Shown here one piece after another: positions 56,302-64,000 of a stretch of 64,000 nucleotides of DNA (the first letter of the stretch is position 1; each line of letters begins with the position of its first letter). The stretch is from positions 186,001-250,000 of the forward strand of contig NZ_AKJN02000006.1 in the NCBI RefSeq assembly GCF_000282315.2. The letters run 5' to 3'. The notes under the pieces were generated by a model. The model ran no database searches. It was not told the origin of the DNA and saw only the letters and a program-made list of their open reading frames with translations. This DNA comes from Pseudomonas sp. GM41(2012). GTDB taxonomy: Bacteria > Pseudomonadota > Gammaproteobacteria > Pseudomonadales > Pseudomonadaceae. The position numbers were made by a program, and so were the translations under genes.

Positions 56302-57312
56302 ATGAAGGCTTGGCTACTGAAAGATTTCGGACTTGATAACCTTGAACTGGGAGAAGTACCGACCCCACAACCAAAGTCCGGTGAGCTGTTGGTGAAAGTC
56401 GGAGCCGTTTCCCTGAACTTTCGCGACAAGGCCATCGTCGATGGCATTTACGAACCTCACAGGGTTCCGAAACCACTGATTCCTGTCAGTGATGCAGCGG
56501 GCACAGTGGTTTCGGTTGGTGACGGTGTAACGCGCTTCAAGATTGGCGATCGCGTCAATTCGCACCTGTACTCTCGATGGCTGGATGGCGCACCGGGGCC
56601 GCATGAGCCCGATTACTGCTTCGGCTCACCGCTGCCTGGCGGTTTGGCTGAATACATGATCATTCATGAGGATAGCGCGGTGCGTGCGCCGGACAATATG
56701 TCTGACGAAGAGGCTGCAACCTTGCCTATCGCCGCACTCACTGCCTGGTACTCGCTGGTCGACTTTGGACAGATTGAGCCTGGGCAGACCGTGCTCGTGC
56801 AAGGCACCGGCGGGGTATCGATTTTTGCCGTGCAGATTGCTGCTGCCCTCGGCGCCAAGGTGATTGCAACCTCTAGCAGCGATGACAACTTGAAAACGGT
56901 GAAAAATCTGGGCGCCGTTGCAGGGATCAACTATCGAACCACCCCCAACTGGGAAGATGAAGTGCTCAAGCTGACCGATGGCAAGGGCGTCGATCTGCTG
57001 CTCGATGTAGCCGGTGGAAGCAGCATCAATCAATCTGTTGCCGCTACCAAGGCTGCAGGCCGTATTGCGCAGATTGGCTTCTTGACCGGGCAAACTGCCC
57101 AAGTGAATCTCATGCCACTCATCTTCCGCCAGACGACCATTCGCGGTATCGCCGTAGCTCCGCGCTCTTCATTCGATCGGATGAACGTGTTTCTAGACAC
57201 GCACAAAATTCGCCCTGTTATCGATCAGGTCTATCCGTTCGAGAAGGCTCGTGAAGCTTATGAGCATCTCGCCAAAGGTGCATTTGGGAAAGTAGTGATT
57301 ACGATCGCTTGA
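56302..57312 (+). CDS. MDR-family NAD(P)-dependent alcohol dehydrogenase/quinone reductase
   Basis: This 336-residue medium-chain dehydrogenase starts MKAWLLKDFGLDNLELGEVP. The nucleotide motif is GTGGVSIFAVQIA, then ALGAKVIATSSSDDNL. The catalytic-zinc cysteine and histidine ligands are not in the usual places (SLNFRDKAIVDG replaces the CGSD segment), so it is probably a zinc-independent quinone oxidoreductase-like member. ATG 56302 has GGAGA just upstream. It is divergent from the LysR gene. Confidence 0.88.
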   Translation: MKAWLLKDFGLDNLELGEVPTPQPKSGELLVKVGAVSLNFRDKAIVDGIYEPHRVPKPLIPVSDAAGTVVSVGDGVTRFKIGDRVNSHLYSRWLDGAPGPHEPDYCFGSPLPGGLAEYMIIHEDSAVRAPDNMSDEEAATLPIAALTAWYSLVDFGQIEPGQTVLVQGTGGVSIFAVQIAAALGAKVIATSSSDDNLKTVKNLGAVAGINYRTTPNWEDEVLKLTDGKGVDLLLDVAGGSSINQSVAATKAAGRIAQIGFLTGQTAQVNLMPLIFRQTTIRGIAVAPRSSFDRMNVFLDTHKIRPVIDQVYPFEKAREAYEHLAKGAFGKVVITIA

Positions 57313-57439
57313 TGACAATCAGGGGGAGGGGCTGGCGGATTACCCGAGACGACGGCACCGATTGATAGCCCGACCACCACGTCATTGGATAGGCTGCTAA
57401 ACAGCGAGGGCGCAAGCGCCCTCGCTACCCGCCTGGCGA

Positions 57440-57808
57440 CTACCCAAGCTTGTGGTTGTCCAGTACTCGATTGACCGCTAACTCACCCAACATGATCATC
57501 CGTTGCAGCACCAGCATCGTTTGCCGTCGCGGGCCGTCCGTTATGTCGGCGAGATCGTTGACCATGGTGCTGGCTGATGCCAACGATTCACAGGCTTCGA
57601 CGAGCAACGTTTCGTCATCCACCGCTGCGTCGATGGTGAAAATGGTGCTGGGCTTGTAGGGCGGTATCTGCGTTTTCGACGCCCCGGGGTCGAGGTAGAA
57701 GCTGAGTGCGCGGTCGGCCGCCTCTTTCATTTTCTTGGGGTCAAGATCAAGAAAGGCGTCGTAGGGTAATGGACTGGTATTCGGGGGGTTGGGCGTTACC
57801 TTGAACAT
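57440..57808 (-). CDS. Small Pseudomonas protein (DUF6124/DUF3077-like)
   Basis: This 122-residue soluble protein includes MFKVTPNPP, KKMKEAADRALSFYLDP and a helical C-terminal half (EACESLASASTMVNDLADIT, LQRMIMLGELAVNRVL). It matches a lineage-specific family common in fluorescent pseudomonads, often in several copies and without known function. AAGGAG precedes the start. A hairpin (57403-57425) lies past the stop without a T tract. The upstream 250 bp are structured (see separate entry). Confidence 0.78.
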   Translation of the reverse strand: MFKVTPNPPNTSPLPYDAFLDLDPKKMKEAADRALSFYLDPGASKTQIPPYKPSTIFTIDAAVDDETLLVEACESLASASTMVNDLADITDGPRRQTMLVLQRMIMLGELAVNRVLDNHKLG

Positions 57809-58364
57809 AGTTAAAACTCCTTATGCCGTGAATAAAGAGCCAACCAACCTCGCTACCAAACGAAGGGTGGTGGCCATACGCAGGTTGGTAGACCGGGACA
57901 TAAGGAAACCGGCGCACCCGAAGGTGCCCTGCGCAAGACCACCATAATGCCGAGACGAAAAAAACGCCGCGAATGGTGATGCTGTGCATACCTTATATCC
58001 GGGCTACCAAACCCGATCACTGTTTTGCAGTGACCAGCAAACGATATAGCCCGGTACCAAGTCGCACAAGCCGGCGGATTCTGGCGTACGCGTAGGCAAC
58101 GACGCAAGGTGTTGTAGCCGCTTATGACGTAACACCGAGTGTCTTTAAACGCATACGTTAAACGCATGAAAGCGTTCAAAAATTGAGGTGGCGTCTGGCA
58201 TTTTTTAGGGGTTGGCTATCGCAAGCGAGAGGTTTAGTGTGGTTGCTCCCATCAGGTAGAGAGATGGGGCCACGTGGTGCTTGGCTGGGTGCACTTCATC
58301 TTGACACCCACGACAGTGAGCCACATACCGATTAGACTGCTAGGCATTGATCCCGGAGGTCACT
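57809..58364. other. Long intergenic region with structured leader-like elements
   Basis: Between the small DUF gene and the antitoxin, 556 bp hold no convincing gene. Near the DUF gene, CTACCAA (57853-57859) pairs with TTGGTAG (57885-57891). Further out, CCGGGCTA (57999-58006) pairs with TAGCCCGG (58047-58054), enclosing an inner hairpin TCACTG/CAGTGA (58017-58033). The right part carries one copy of a repeat (58183-58211) found again at 58865-58892. Confidence 0.45.
58183..58211 (+). repeat. Degenerate direct repeat, left copy
   Basis: The core TTGAGGTGGCGTCTGGCATT lies upstream of the antitoxin gene. It matches CTGAGGTAGCGTCCGACATT at 58865 in the same orientation; the similarity extends about 20 bp further left. 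Confidence 0.6.
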
Positions 58365-58556
58365 ATGAGCGCCGAACTTTCCCCCATCGTTTCAGAGTTT
58401 GAAACCGAAGAGCAGGCCGCCAGCTACGACCGTTGGTTCCGTGCCAAAGTGCAGGCGTCGCTCGATGATCCACGCCCGAATGTCCCGCATGATCAGGTAA
58501 TGGCTGATATGCGATCCCTTCTCGAAGCCAAGCGCAATAAGCGCGATGCTGGTTGA
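58365..58556 (+). CDS. Type II antitoxin, PaaA2-like
   Basis: This 63-residue acidic protein includes LSPIVSEFETEEQAASYDRW, FRAKVQASLDDPRP and NVPHDQVMADMRSLLEAKR. The pattern closely follows the PaaA2 antitoxin family that pairs with ParE2. GGAGGT lies 4 bp before ATG 58365, which I prefer to ATG 58347. It overlaps the toxin gene by 11 bp, so translation is coupled. The antitoxin should neutralise the toxin and may repress the operon weakly. Confidence 0.88.
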   Translation: MSAELSPIVSEFETEEQAASYDRWFRAKVQASLDDPRPNVPHDQVMADMRSLLEAKRNKRDAG

Positions 58557-58815
58557 GTGGCGGCCCGAAGCGCGGGCTGAACTGTGGCAAATCATTGATT
58601 ATATTGGCGACCGCCACCTTGTAGCGGCCAGCGAGCTGTACCACGCCATTGAGGCTGCTACCTCAGCCCTTCCGCAACATCCCTACCTTTATCGATTTGG
58701 TCGTGTACCCGGTACGCGGGAAATTGTTGTGCACCCCAATTACTTGGTGGTCTACCGGGTGACGGATCGAATCGAGATCGTGACCGTTTTGCATGCCAGG
58801 CAAGAATACCCCTGA
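58546..58815 (+). CDS. parE: ParE/RelE-superfamily toxin
   Basis: This 89-residue toxin has the ParE pattern VEWRPEARAELWQIIDYIGD, LPQHPYLYRFGRVPGTREIV and VVYRVTDRIEIVTVLHARQE. ParE toxins inhibit DNA gyrase; related RelE proteins cleave mRNA. The absence of RelE-type catalytic Arg/His clusters and the final HARQEYP favour ParE. It overlaps the antitoxin gene. The cassette is bracketed by a repeated sequence (58183 and 58865). Confidence 0.9.
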   Translation: MLVEWRPEARAELWQIIDYIGDRHLVAASELYHAIEAATSALPQHPYLYRFGRVPGTREIVVHPNYLVVYRVTDRIEIVTVLHARQEYP

Positions 58816-59138
58816 CTCCCCATCAGGGCTGTTTGCTAGTGGCCGTGCAAAAGCTTTCCAAGAACTGAGGTAGCGTCCGACATTATTGGGGGTGTTACGG
58901 TGCGGCCGCACCCACCGCCCACTTGAAATCCTGATGAGCGCGCGGTGAGATTCTATTTGATCCGAGGGTTTTGCAGGAGGTTACCGGATTGGACACCGGC
59001 GGACGGGTATGGCGCCATGTGCCTAGGAGTAACCCTGGATTGCTGTGTGACGTTCAGCCTGGGTTTCCCAATCTGCAGATCGCTCTGTCACGTATCAACG
59101 AGCTGAAGACACCCGGTTTTCCGCTGAAAAAATGGCGC
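58816..59138. other. Intergenic region after the toxin-antitoxin cassette
   Basis: These 323 bp hold no gene. They include the right copy of the repeat (58865-58892). I see no clear terminator for the GST gene ending at 59139. Confidence 0.4.
58865..58892 (+). repeat. Degenerate direct repeat, right copy
   Basis: CTGAGGTAGCGTCCGACATT followed by ATTGGGGG matches the left copy at about 23 of 28 positions. It lies 50 bp past the toxin stop. Confidence 0.6.
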
Positions 59139-59759
59139 TTAGTGATTTTGAAACGCTTTCAATCCTCGCTGTACGGCGGGCCTGGCTTCGATCGCGTCGA
59201 ACCAGCGTGATAAGCGTGAAAGCACTGCCCAGTCCAGCCGGTCACGCATTGATGACGCAATGGTGAACGCAGAGATGTCCGCCATGGAAAACTGATCTCC
59301 GGCCATAAAGTCGCCGGTCAGAAACCGTTCTGCATAGACAAGTTGTTCAATGACGCGCAGATCGATGGCTGTGGCCGCATCAGTCCATCCTGCTTGGCGC
59401 AGGAAAAATGCCGCATGGCTCGGCCCGATTACGTCCGTTACGAAAAAGAAGTAACGATCAAACACCCTGTCGCGCTCTGGTCCAGGATGCGCTGGTGCGA
59501 GTCGGCCGGGAGCTTTGGCATCAGCGAACTGAATGATTGCGTTTGATTGGTTGATGACCAGTGCCGGTGTCGACGTATGGTCGACCAGGGTTGGGACTTT
59601 TCCTGCCGGATTAAGCGCCAGGTACGCCAAGTCACGATGCTCATTGGCTTGCAGATTCAGTCTCCGTGCCGTGTAGGGGATACCTGCTTCTTCCAAGGCT
59701 ATCGCGGCCCTCAGACTGTTGCCGGTTTGAGCACCATACAGTTCTATTGTGGGGTTCAT
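59139..59759 (-). CDS. Glutathione S-transferase family protein
   Basis: This 206-residue GST has an N-terminal thioredoxin-like domain (IELYGAQTGNSLRAAIALEE, NPAGKVPTLVD, INQSNAIIQF) and a helical C-terminal domain with FMAGDQFSMADISAFTI. Asn or Ser near residue 12-14 is the likely glutathione-activating residue. GGAG precedes ATG 59759; a longer frame is not supported. It is the last gene of a minus-strand trio with NmrA and HD proteins. A conjugation or dehalogenation role in detoxification is likely. Confidence 0.9.
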   Translation of the reverse strand: MNPTIELYGAQTGNSLRAAIALEEAGIPYTARRLNLQANEHRDLAYLALNPAGKVPTLVDHTSTPALVINQSNAIIQFADAKAPGRLAPAHPGPERDRVFDRYFFFVTDVIGPSHAAFFLRQAGWTDAATAIDLRVIEQLVYAERFLTGDFMAGDQFSMADISAFTIASSMRDRLDWAVLSRLSRWFDAIEARPAVQRGLKAFQNH

Positions 59760-59857
59760 CAGGCACTCCATTGGAAATGAATGGACAATCATTGGATGCT
59801 AAGTGAAAAGCGGCGTATGCGTATGTCTTCAAGACCAAGTGCATACGCCCATAGTGA

Positions 59858-60739
59858 TCACACTTCGAACGCTTGCCGGTTAGCGCGTACGAAGTCACCC
59901 ACTGTTTGAGGCACTTGTCCGGTGATTTCGCCGATAACCCCGTCCTCACCGCTAAAGATTCCGTTCTGGTAATCGACCGCGACTGCCAGGAAGTGCTGGA
60001 TCACAAACTCCGGCAGATCGTAGGTCTCCAGATGCTGGCGATACTGTTCCAGGGTCGAAGGGTTGTAGGTGATGGTGCGGCCTACAATGCCGCTGATTTC
60101 GTCGGCAATCTCTTGATGGTTCAACTCGACAGGGCCGTACAGCGGATAGGTTTTCCCGATGTGGCCAGACGGCTGTGTGAGAACGGCGGCGATTAGCCGC
60201 GCCTGGTCTTCAGCGGCGATGGGTGCATGTCGGCCGGTGCCGTATGGCAGCGTGATCTTGTTCTCCTTCACGATCTGATCAAGCACCCACGGAAAGATCA
60301 GCCACTCGGAAAAGAACGTCGGACGGATGTGCACGGTCGGTACGCCCGACCAGTCGAGTACCCGTTCTGCGATCCAGTGGTCGCGCGCGGCATGACTCAA
60401 AGAGTCTTCCCGAGCAGAAATTTGCGACATTTCCACAACGACCTCGACACCGGCTCGCCGGGCGGCATCCGCAAAATAGGCAGTCGCCTGAATGTAGCCA
60501 GGGCGCACGGGATAGCACAGGTAGGCGCCTGTGACCCCCTCCATCGCACGAACAATGTCGTCATGTTCAAGGAGGTCGCCCACAAATATTTCGGCGCCCT
60601 CGCTCTGGAGCGCTGCGCTGCGCTCGTCCTCCTGGTGCACAAAAGCCCGAACCGCATGGCCTCCGTTGAGAAGGTGGCGAATGGTGTAGACGCCGGTTTT
60701 TCCCGTAGCGCCGGTGACGAGGTATTTACGTTGCTGCAT
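59858..60739 (-). CDS. NmrA-like NAD(P)-binding protein
   Basis: This 293-residue atypical SDR has KYLVTGATGKTGVYTIRHLL (GATGKTG at 10-16), MSQISAREDSL and HIRPTFFSEWL. The family includes the QOR2/YtfG-type quinone reductases and NADP sensors, without a Tyr-x3-Lys catalytic pair here. GGAG precedes ATG 60739. It follows the HD gene by 58 bp and precedes GST by 98 bp. Confidence 0.88.
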   Translation of the reverse strand: MQQRKYLVTGATGKTGVYTIRHLLNGGHAVRAFVHQEDERSAALQSEGAEIFVGDLLEHDDIVRAMEGVTGAYLCYPVRPGYIQATAYFADAARRAGVEVVVEMSQISAREDSLSHAARDHWIAERVLDWSGVPTVHIRPTFFSEWLIFPWVLDQIVKENKITLPYGTGRHAPIAAEDQARLIAAVLTQPSGHIGKTYPLYGPVELNHQEIADEISGIVGRTITYNPSTLEQYRQHLETYDLPEFVIQHFLAVAVDYQNGIFSGEDGVIGEITGQVPQTVGDFVRANRQAFEV

Positions 60740-60797
60740 GGTGAATACTCCAAAGTTAAGGAACACACATTGCTGGCGCCGATATCACGTATCGCCG

Positions 60798-61439
60798 TCA
60801 GCTATCGAAAGGAGCGTGATCAATCAGGTCGCACACATTCGGGCAATCGAACCCGTGCACGTGACGGCGTCCGACATCACCGAGCCCGGTACCAATCGCC
60901 GTGTGAGGTTTCTTCCTGGCCACTTCAGCGAGCGCTTGGGTAAACGCGGCTTTCATTCCAATGCGGGGGTAGAGGGCCAGCGTATCCTCGACCAGCGATG
61001 GCGTGATTTCCTCCATCCGTAATCCCATCACGTCGACATGGGCGCCCATGTAGATCAGGGCGATCTCTGGCTGTTTGCGGTCGGCGATGCCGGCGCTAGA
61101 GTGAAGTGCGATCGCGTCCCAAACGAGTTCGGCTTTCGATTGCGGGTAACCGTTTTCCAAGAGGAAACGGCTGGCAGCGTCGGCGCCGTCGACCTCAAAA
61201 CGTTGGTCGGCTGCAAATTCGTGCGTCAGACCCAGGTCGTGCAGCAGTGCGGCGAGATAGACAGCCTCGCGGTCGTATTTCAGGCCTCGCTGCTGGCCGA
61301 GGAATTCGGCAAACCACCACGTGCGATGCACATGGTGCAGGAGCGCTGTCGAGTGAACACGTTCGACGAGGAAGGAGGCCTTGCGAGCGAGTTCAGAGTC
61401 TGGAGCGCTGAAGCCGCCGATGATCACAGGTGTACTCAT
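60798..61439 (-). CDS. HD-domain hydrolase, cyanamide hydratase-like
   Basis: This 213-residue HD protein has HHVHRTWWFAEFLG, the metal motif LAALLHDLGLTHEF (His67-Asp68) and AIALHSSAGIA. The composition resembles the cyanamide hydratase (DDI2-like) group, which hydrates cyanamide to urea, rather than nucleotide phosphohydrolases. It is the first gene of the HD/NmrA/GST operon and is divergent from a GlxA-type regulator. Toxic nitrile- or isothiocyanate-like compounds are possible inducers; this is inference. Confidence 0.82.
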   Translation of the reverse strand: MSTPVIIGGFSAPDSELARKASFLVERVHSTALLHHVHRTWWFAEFLGQQRGLKYDREAVYLAALLHDLGLTHEFAADQRFEVDGADAASRFLLENGYPQSKAELVWDAIALHSSAGIADRKQPEIALIYMGAHVDVMGLRMEEITPSLVEDTLALYPRIGMKAAFTQALAEVARKKPHTAIGTGLGDVGRRHVHGFDCPNVCDLIDHAPFDS

Positions 61440-61559
61440 GTTTGCTCCCGGAGGATGAGGTTGGCTTGCAGTTCATTCTAAATAGGCGTGCTTGGCAGAG
61501 TTGACTATTTTCAGATGATTTGTGCCAATATTCCTGCCAGGTCAATGCGGGAGATCACT

Positions 61560-62588
61560 GTGAGAATTACGACGAAATCAAACCGTTCCTTGGTCGGCGT
61601 GGCACAAAAAAGAGTGGTGATTTTGGGTTTGCCGCCCGTGGACTCGCTTGATGTGATCGGCCCGGCAGAGGTATTTGCCTATGCAAACAACCTGCACCGC
61701 GGCGACTCTGCTCCCTACGTCCTTGAACTCGTTTGCGCGGGTGCCCATGAACACTTGGAGAGCAGCACCGGCATCGCACTCATGGCGCACAAGACGCTTG
61801 AACAGGAGCGTCTTGAAAACAAGGCCATCGACACCTTGATCGTGACGTCGGGCTGGAAAGCCATGGATCAGCTGGATCAGACCGCCATCGAGTGGATCCG
61901 CACGCGAGCCGAGAGCGTCAGGCGAGTGTGTTCGATCTGTGTCGGCGCGTTCGCCTTGGCCGAGACAGGGCTTTTGGATGGTCGAAAGGCAACGACCCAC
62001 TGGCGGATGGCGCGCAGCCTGGCTGATCGCTATCCCAACGTGCAGGTGGATCCCGACCCGATTTGGGTCAAGGACGGCAACCTGTACACCTCGGCAGGCA
62101 TCTCGGCGGGAATCGATCTTGCGCTCGCGTTGGTCAGCGAAGACCTGGGCGACGACATCGCTTTGGAGATCGCGAAGAATCTGGTTCTGTTTCTGCGACG
62201 TCCAGGCGGCCAGGCACAGTTCAGCGTCGCACTCCAGTCGCAGCATGCGACCGGTTCGAACCTGGATGAGTTATGTGTATGGATCAGTGAGCATCTACAT
62301 TCGGAGCTTACAGTCGAGATACTGGCAGACAGGCTCGCCACCAGTGTGAGGACCTTGATTCGCATGTTTCAGAGGGAGTTCAAGACAACGCCTGCGAAGT
62401 ACGTCGAGGACATCCGGGTCGAAGCGGCCTGTCGGCAAATAGAACTGGGAAGGCGGTCGATGGAGGAGGTTGCGCGCCGATGCGGCTATCACAGTGTCGA
62501 CGTACTCAGAAAAGCCTTCGTGCGACGCATGGGGGTGAGTCCAAAGGAGTACGCGCAACGCTTCGCGCCAGTTAAGGACCCCGCTTAG
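61560..62588 (+). CDS. GlxA-type AraC regulator (DJ-1/PfpI plus AraC HTH)
   Basis: This 342-residue regulator has an N-terminal class I amidotransferase-like domain (RVVILGLPPVDSLDVIGPAE, VCSICVGAFALAETGLLDG) and a C-terminal double HTH (VEILADRLATSVRTLIRMFQ, EEVARRCGYHSVDVLRKAF). The elbow reads CSICVGAF with cysteines that may sense small molecules. I chose GTG 61560 for its GGGAG 6-7 bp upstream; ATG 61545 contains that site. It is divergent from the HD/NmrA/GST operon, which it probably controls. Confidence 0.9.
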   Translation: MRITTKSNRSLVGVAQKRVVILGLPPVDSLDVIGPAEVFAYANNLHRGDSAPYVLELVCAGAHEHLESSTGIALMAHKTLEQERLENKAIDTLIVTSGWKAMDQLDQTAIEWIRTRAESVRRVCSICVGAFALAETGLLDGRKATTHWRMARSLADRYPNVQVDPDPIWVKDGNLYTSAGISAGIDLALALVSEDLGDDIALEIAKNLVLFLRRPGGQAQFSVALQSQHATGSNLDELCVWISEHLHSELTVEILADRLATSVRTLIRMFQREFKTTPAKYVEDIRVEAACRQIELGRRSMEEVARRCGYHSVDVLRKAFVRRMGVSPKEYAQRFAPVKDPA

Positions 62589-62856
62589 ATAGGCCCAATG
62601 GTCATGAGCTGCTGATTCATTTGAGTCAGTAGAATGTAATCGCTGCTCAGCACTAAAGTGACTTGTCATGGTCAATAAATCCCGCACGACCGTCAGCGGT
62701 CGTACTGCTCGGAGCCGACCGGATCCGTATCGGCATTTTGATCAAGGACAGTGAAAGCATGCTCGCCGCAAGATAATCAGCAACCGCCTCCACCTGGTTC
62801 CGTGAATCGGGACTCGCCGTACGTTTACCCCTCAATCCAATTCGAAGATTAAAAGC

Positions 62857-63729
62857 ATGCACCTACGCAAAATTGCAGTTGGGCTGTCGGCCCTTGTTTT
62901 GCTCTCGACCGGGGCAGAAGCCCGCAGTCTGCTGGACCTCCTCAAACCGCCCACCCAGCATCAGGAACAAGCGTCCCACTCAGGCTCGATCAGCCAGAAC
63001 GCGGCCCTGGAACTCTATTCAAACAAACAGAAACAGGCATCGTTCGACGGCTGCGCAGATCTGTTCCCGGCCGCCAAACCGATCAACATGGCCACTGTGC
63101 CTGCAACCATGAAACCCCTGGCCCTGTGCTCTGACAACTTCGCGGTGCTGTACTCGCAAACCAGCAAGACGCCGCTGGTAGTGGTCGAACGCCTTAATGC
63201 CGCCCAGTTGCAGGATGCCAAAGGGGAGGAGCGCACCAACCAGTTCTACCCGGACCCACGCATTCCCAAGAGTGGACGGGCAGAGTTGAGCGACTACCGT
63301 AGCCAACACCCGGCCGTGGACCGTGGCCATCAATCCCCGGCAGCCGATGCACCGAACCCCAATGCAATGGCTCAATCCTTTGCGCTGTCGAACATGGTGC
63401 CGCAAGACCCCACCAACAACCGGAAGATCTGGAGTAAGGTCGAGGCGGATGTCAGGAAATTTGCCAAGCGCGCCGATGGCAATGTTTTTGTCTTTACCGG
63501 CCCGCTCTTTGACTCAGGCCACACCACCATCGGCGACAACAAGGTCTGGGTGCCGACTCGTCTGTTCAAGCTGGTTTACGACGCATCGTCCAAGCGTGCC
63601 TGGGCCTACGTACTGCCCAACGCTGAAACCCGTATCGAGCGACCGATGGACTATGACGCTTTCGTGAAGAGTACCGGGCTCCACTTGCTGGGGAATCTTC
63701 CGGTCACAGGTTCCGTAGGGCGCTCTTGA
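62857..63729 (+). CDS. Secreted DNA/RNA non-specific endonuclease
   Basis: This 290-residue nuclease has a Sec signal (MHLRKIAVGLSALVLLSTGA, cleavage near EA-RS). The beta-beta-alpha-Me motif DRGHQSPAAD holds the general base His158, and SNMVPQDPTNNRKIW holds metal-binding Asn179. The fold is that of Serratia NucA-type enzymes, which act on DNA and RNA outside the cytoplasm. No immunity gene is adjacent, so a nutritional or DNA-scavenging role is more likely than a toxin. The 268 bp upstream hold no other gene. A weak hairpin follows. Confidence 0.92.
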   Translation: MHLRKIAVGLSALVLLSTGAEARSLLDLLKPPTQHQEQASHSGSISQNAALELYSNKQKQASFDGCADLFPAAKPINMATVPATMKPLALCSDNFAVLYSQTSKTPLVVVERLNAAQLQDAKGEERTNQFYPDPRIPKSGRAELSDYRSQHPAVDRGHQSPAADAPNPNAMAQSFALSNMVPQDPTNNRKIWSKVEADVRKFAKRADGNVFVFTGPLFDSGHTTIGDNKVWVPTRLFKLVYDASSKRAWAYVLPNAETRIERPMDYDAFVKSTGLHLLGNLPVTGSVGRS

Positions 63730-63743
63730 TGGCTTGATGAATT

Positions 63744-63780
63744 ACACCCCAAAGGCTGGATGCAACCGATGGGGTGTTTC
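63744..63780. terminator. Hairpin between nuclease and RND gene
   Basis: ACACCCCA (63744-63751) pairs with TGGGGTGT (63770-63777), followed by TTTC. It separates two convergent genes; the T tract is short. Confidence 0.55.
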
Positions 63781-63800
63781 ATTCACGGATGTATAGCGGC

Positions 63801-64000
63801 TCACTCAGATGCGAGCGCGACATCCCCCCGGACCTGTTGGGTGTCTGCGGCCGTCTGGCGACCCACCTTGAACCATGCTGCGTACAACGCCGGGACGAAG
63901 AAAATCGTCAGCAGTGTTGCCACGGTAAGGCCGCCCATGATCGCGATTGCCATGGGGCCCCAGAACACACTGCGCGTTAACGGGATCATTGCAAGCACGG
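63801..64000 (-). CDS. RND efflux pump inner-membrane subunit, C-terminal end (cut by window)
   Basis: The last 65 or so residues include VFWGPMAIAIMGGLTVATLL and FFVPALYAAWFKV. These are the final two membrane helices of a HAE1/MexF-AcrB-type RND transporter, ending in a short polar tail. The frame is open to the window edge, so the gene continues to the right. Which pump it is cannot be told. Confidence 0.85.
   Translation of the reverse strand, partial: VLAMIPLTRSVFWGPMAIAIMGGLTVATLLTIFFVPALYAAWFKVGRQTAADTQQVRGDVALASE

Noticed and set aside
57403..57425. Strong hairpin (arms GCGAGGGCG and CGCCCTCGC) as a terminator
   Set aside because: No T tract follows on either strand, so I did not list it as a terminator.
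57747..57989. 80-codon minus-strand frame (including WWSCAGHLRVRRF) overlapping the start of the small DUF gene
   Set aside because: It overlaps the DUF gene in another frame and covers the hairpin region; more likely an RNA or leader segment than a protein. I could not exclude a small upstream gene.
62653..62862. 69-codon minus-strand frame upstream of the nuclease gene
   Set aside because: No ribosome site or recognisable motif, and it overlaps the nuclease promoter and start.

Overview
The window looks like the chromosome of a fluorescent Pseudomonas, probably of the P. fluorescens/P. koreensis type. The reasons are the Pseudomonas-style REP doublets, a 651-residue acs, a 506-residue exaC-like aldehyde dehydrogenase, several small Pseudomonas-typical proteins of unknown function, and a high density of LysR regulators paired with catabolic operons. 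It is almost entirely accessory catabolic and detoxification DNA. I saw no rRNA, tRNA, CRISPR array, transposase or prophage.

Positions 1-14515 (nearly all minus strand) hold the end of a LysR gene, acs, a chemoreceptor, and a large phosphonate region. The phosphonate genes are an iron alcohol dehydrogenase, two OPA-type transporters, a LysR regulator, phnW and two phnX copies, with an exaC-like aldehyde dehydrogenase. The second phnX comes from a segmental duplication: a decayed fragment of the aldehyde dehydrogenase still lies beside it (10037-10110). One set (phnW, transporter, phnX, aldehyde dehydrogenase) fits 2-aminoethylphosphonate. The other (Fe-alcohol dehydrogenase, transporter, LysR, phnX) may serve 2-hydroxyethylphosphonate.

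Positions 14818-24552 hold an electrophile or aldehyde stress module: a Tat-exported molybdenum hydroxylase pair, a Tat-type aldo/keto reductase, an SDR, a SnoaL-like protein, a DUF1330 protein, a Tat-type hydrolase, an old yellow enzyme and an AraC regulator resembling YqhC. Four promoters in this block carry the same architecture: two direct 12-bp half-sites (about TGAATCAGGCAA) exactly 21 bp apart, then 21-22 bp, then a -10 box. I propose these are the operators of the AraC protein.

Positions 24746-28395 hold envelope or general stress genes (a YqjD/YqjE/DUF3618-like trio, a ClpP-fold orphan, a KGG-repeat protein).

Positions 28431-55061 hold a large branched-acid catabolic island. One operon encodes a two-subunit ThDP decarboxylase, acyl-CoA dehydrogenase, CaiB-type CoA-transferase, EtfBA, MaoC-type hydratase and CitE-type lyase. 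A second encodes three consecutive RraA-type aldolases and an aminotransferase; a fourth RraA gene lies nearby. A second CitE/CaiB/MaoC set with its own LysR genes and an MHS transporter follows. The CoA-transferase, hydratase and lyase families match the known itaconate route (Ict, Ich, Ccl). Together with the RraA aldolases and the aminotransferase, the island suggests use of C5-C6 branched dicarboxylates or their amino acids (such as 4-methyl- or 4-methylene-glutamate), converging on pyruvate and acetyl-CoA. The substrate is inference.

Positions 55201-64000 hold a LysR/alcohol dehydrogenase pair, a small Pseudomonas protein behind a structured leader-like region, a PaaA/ParE toxin-antitoxin cassette bracketed by a degenerate direct repeat, a GlxA-type regulator divergent from an HD hydrolase/NmrA/GST operon, a secreted DNA/RNA nuclease and the C-terminus of an RND efflux pump.
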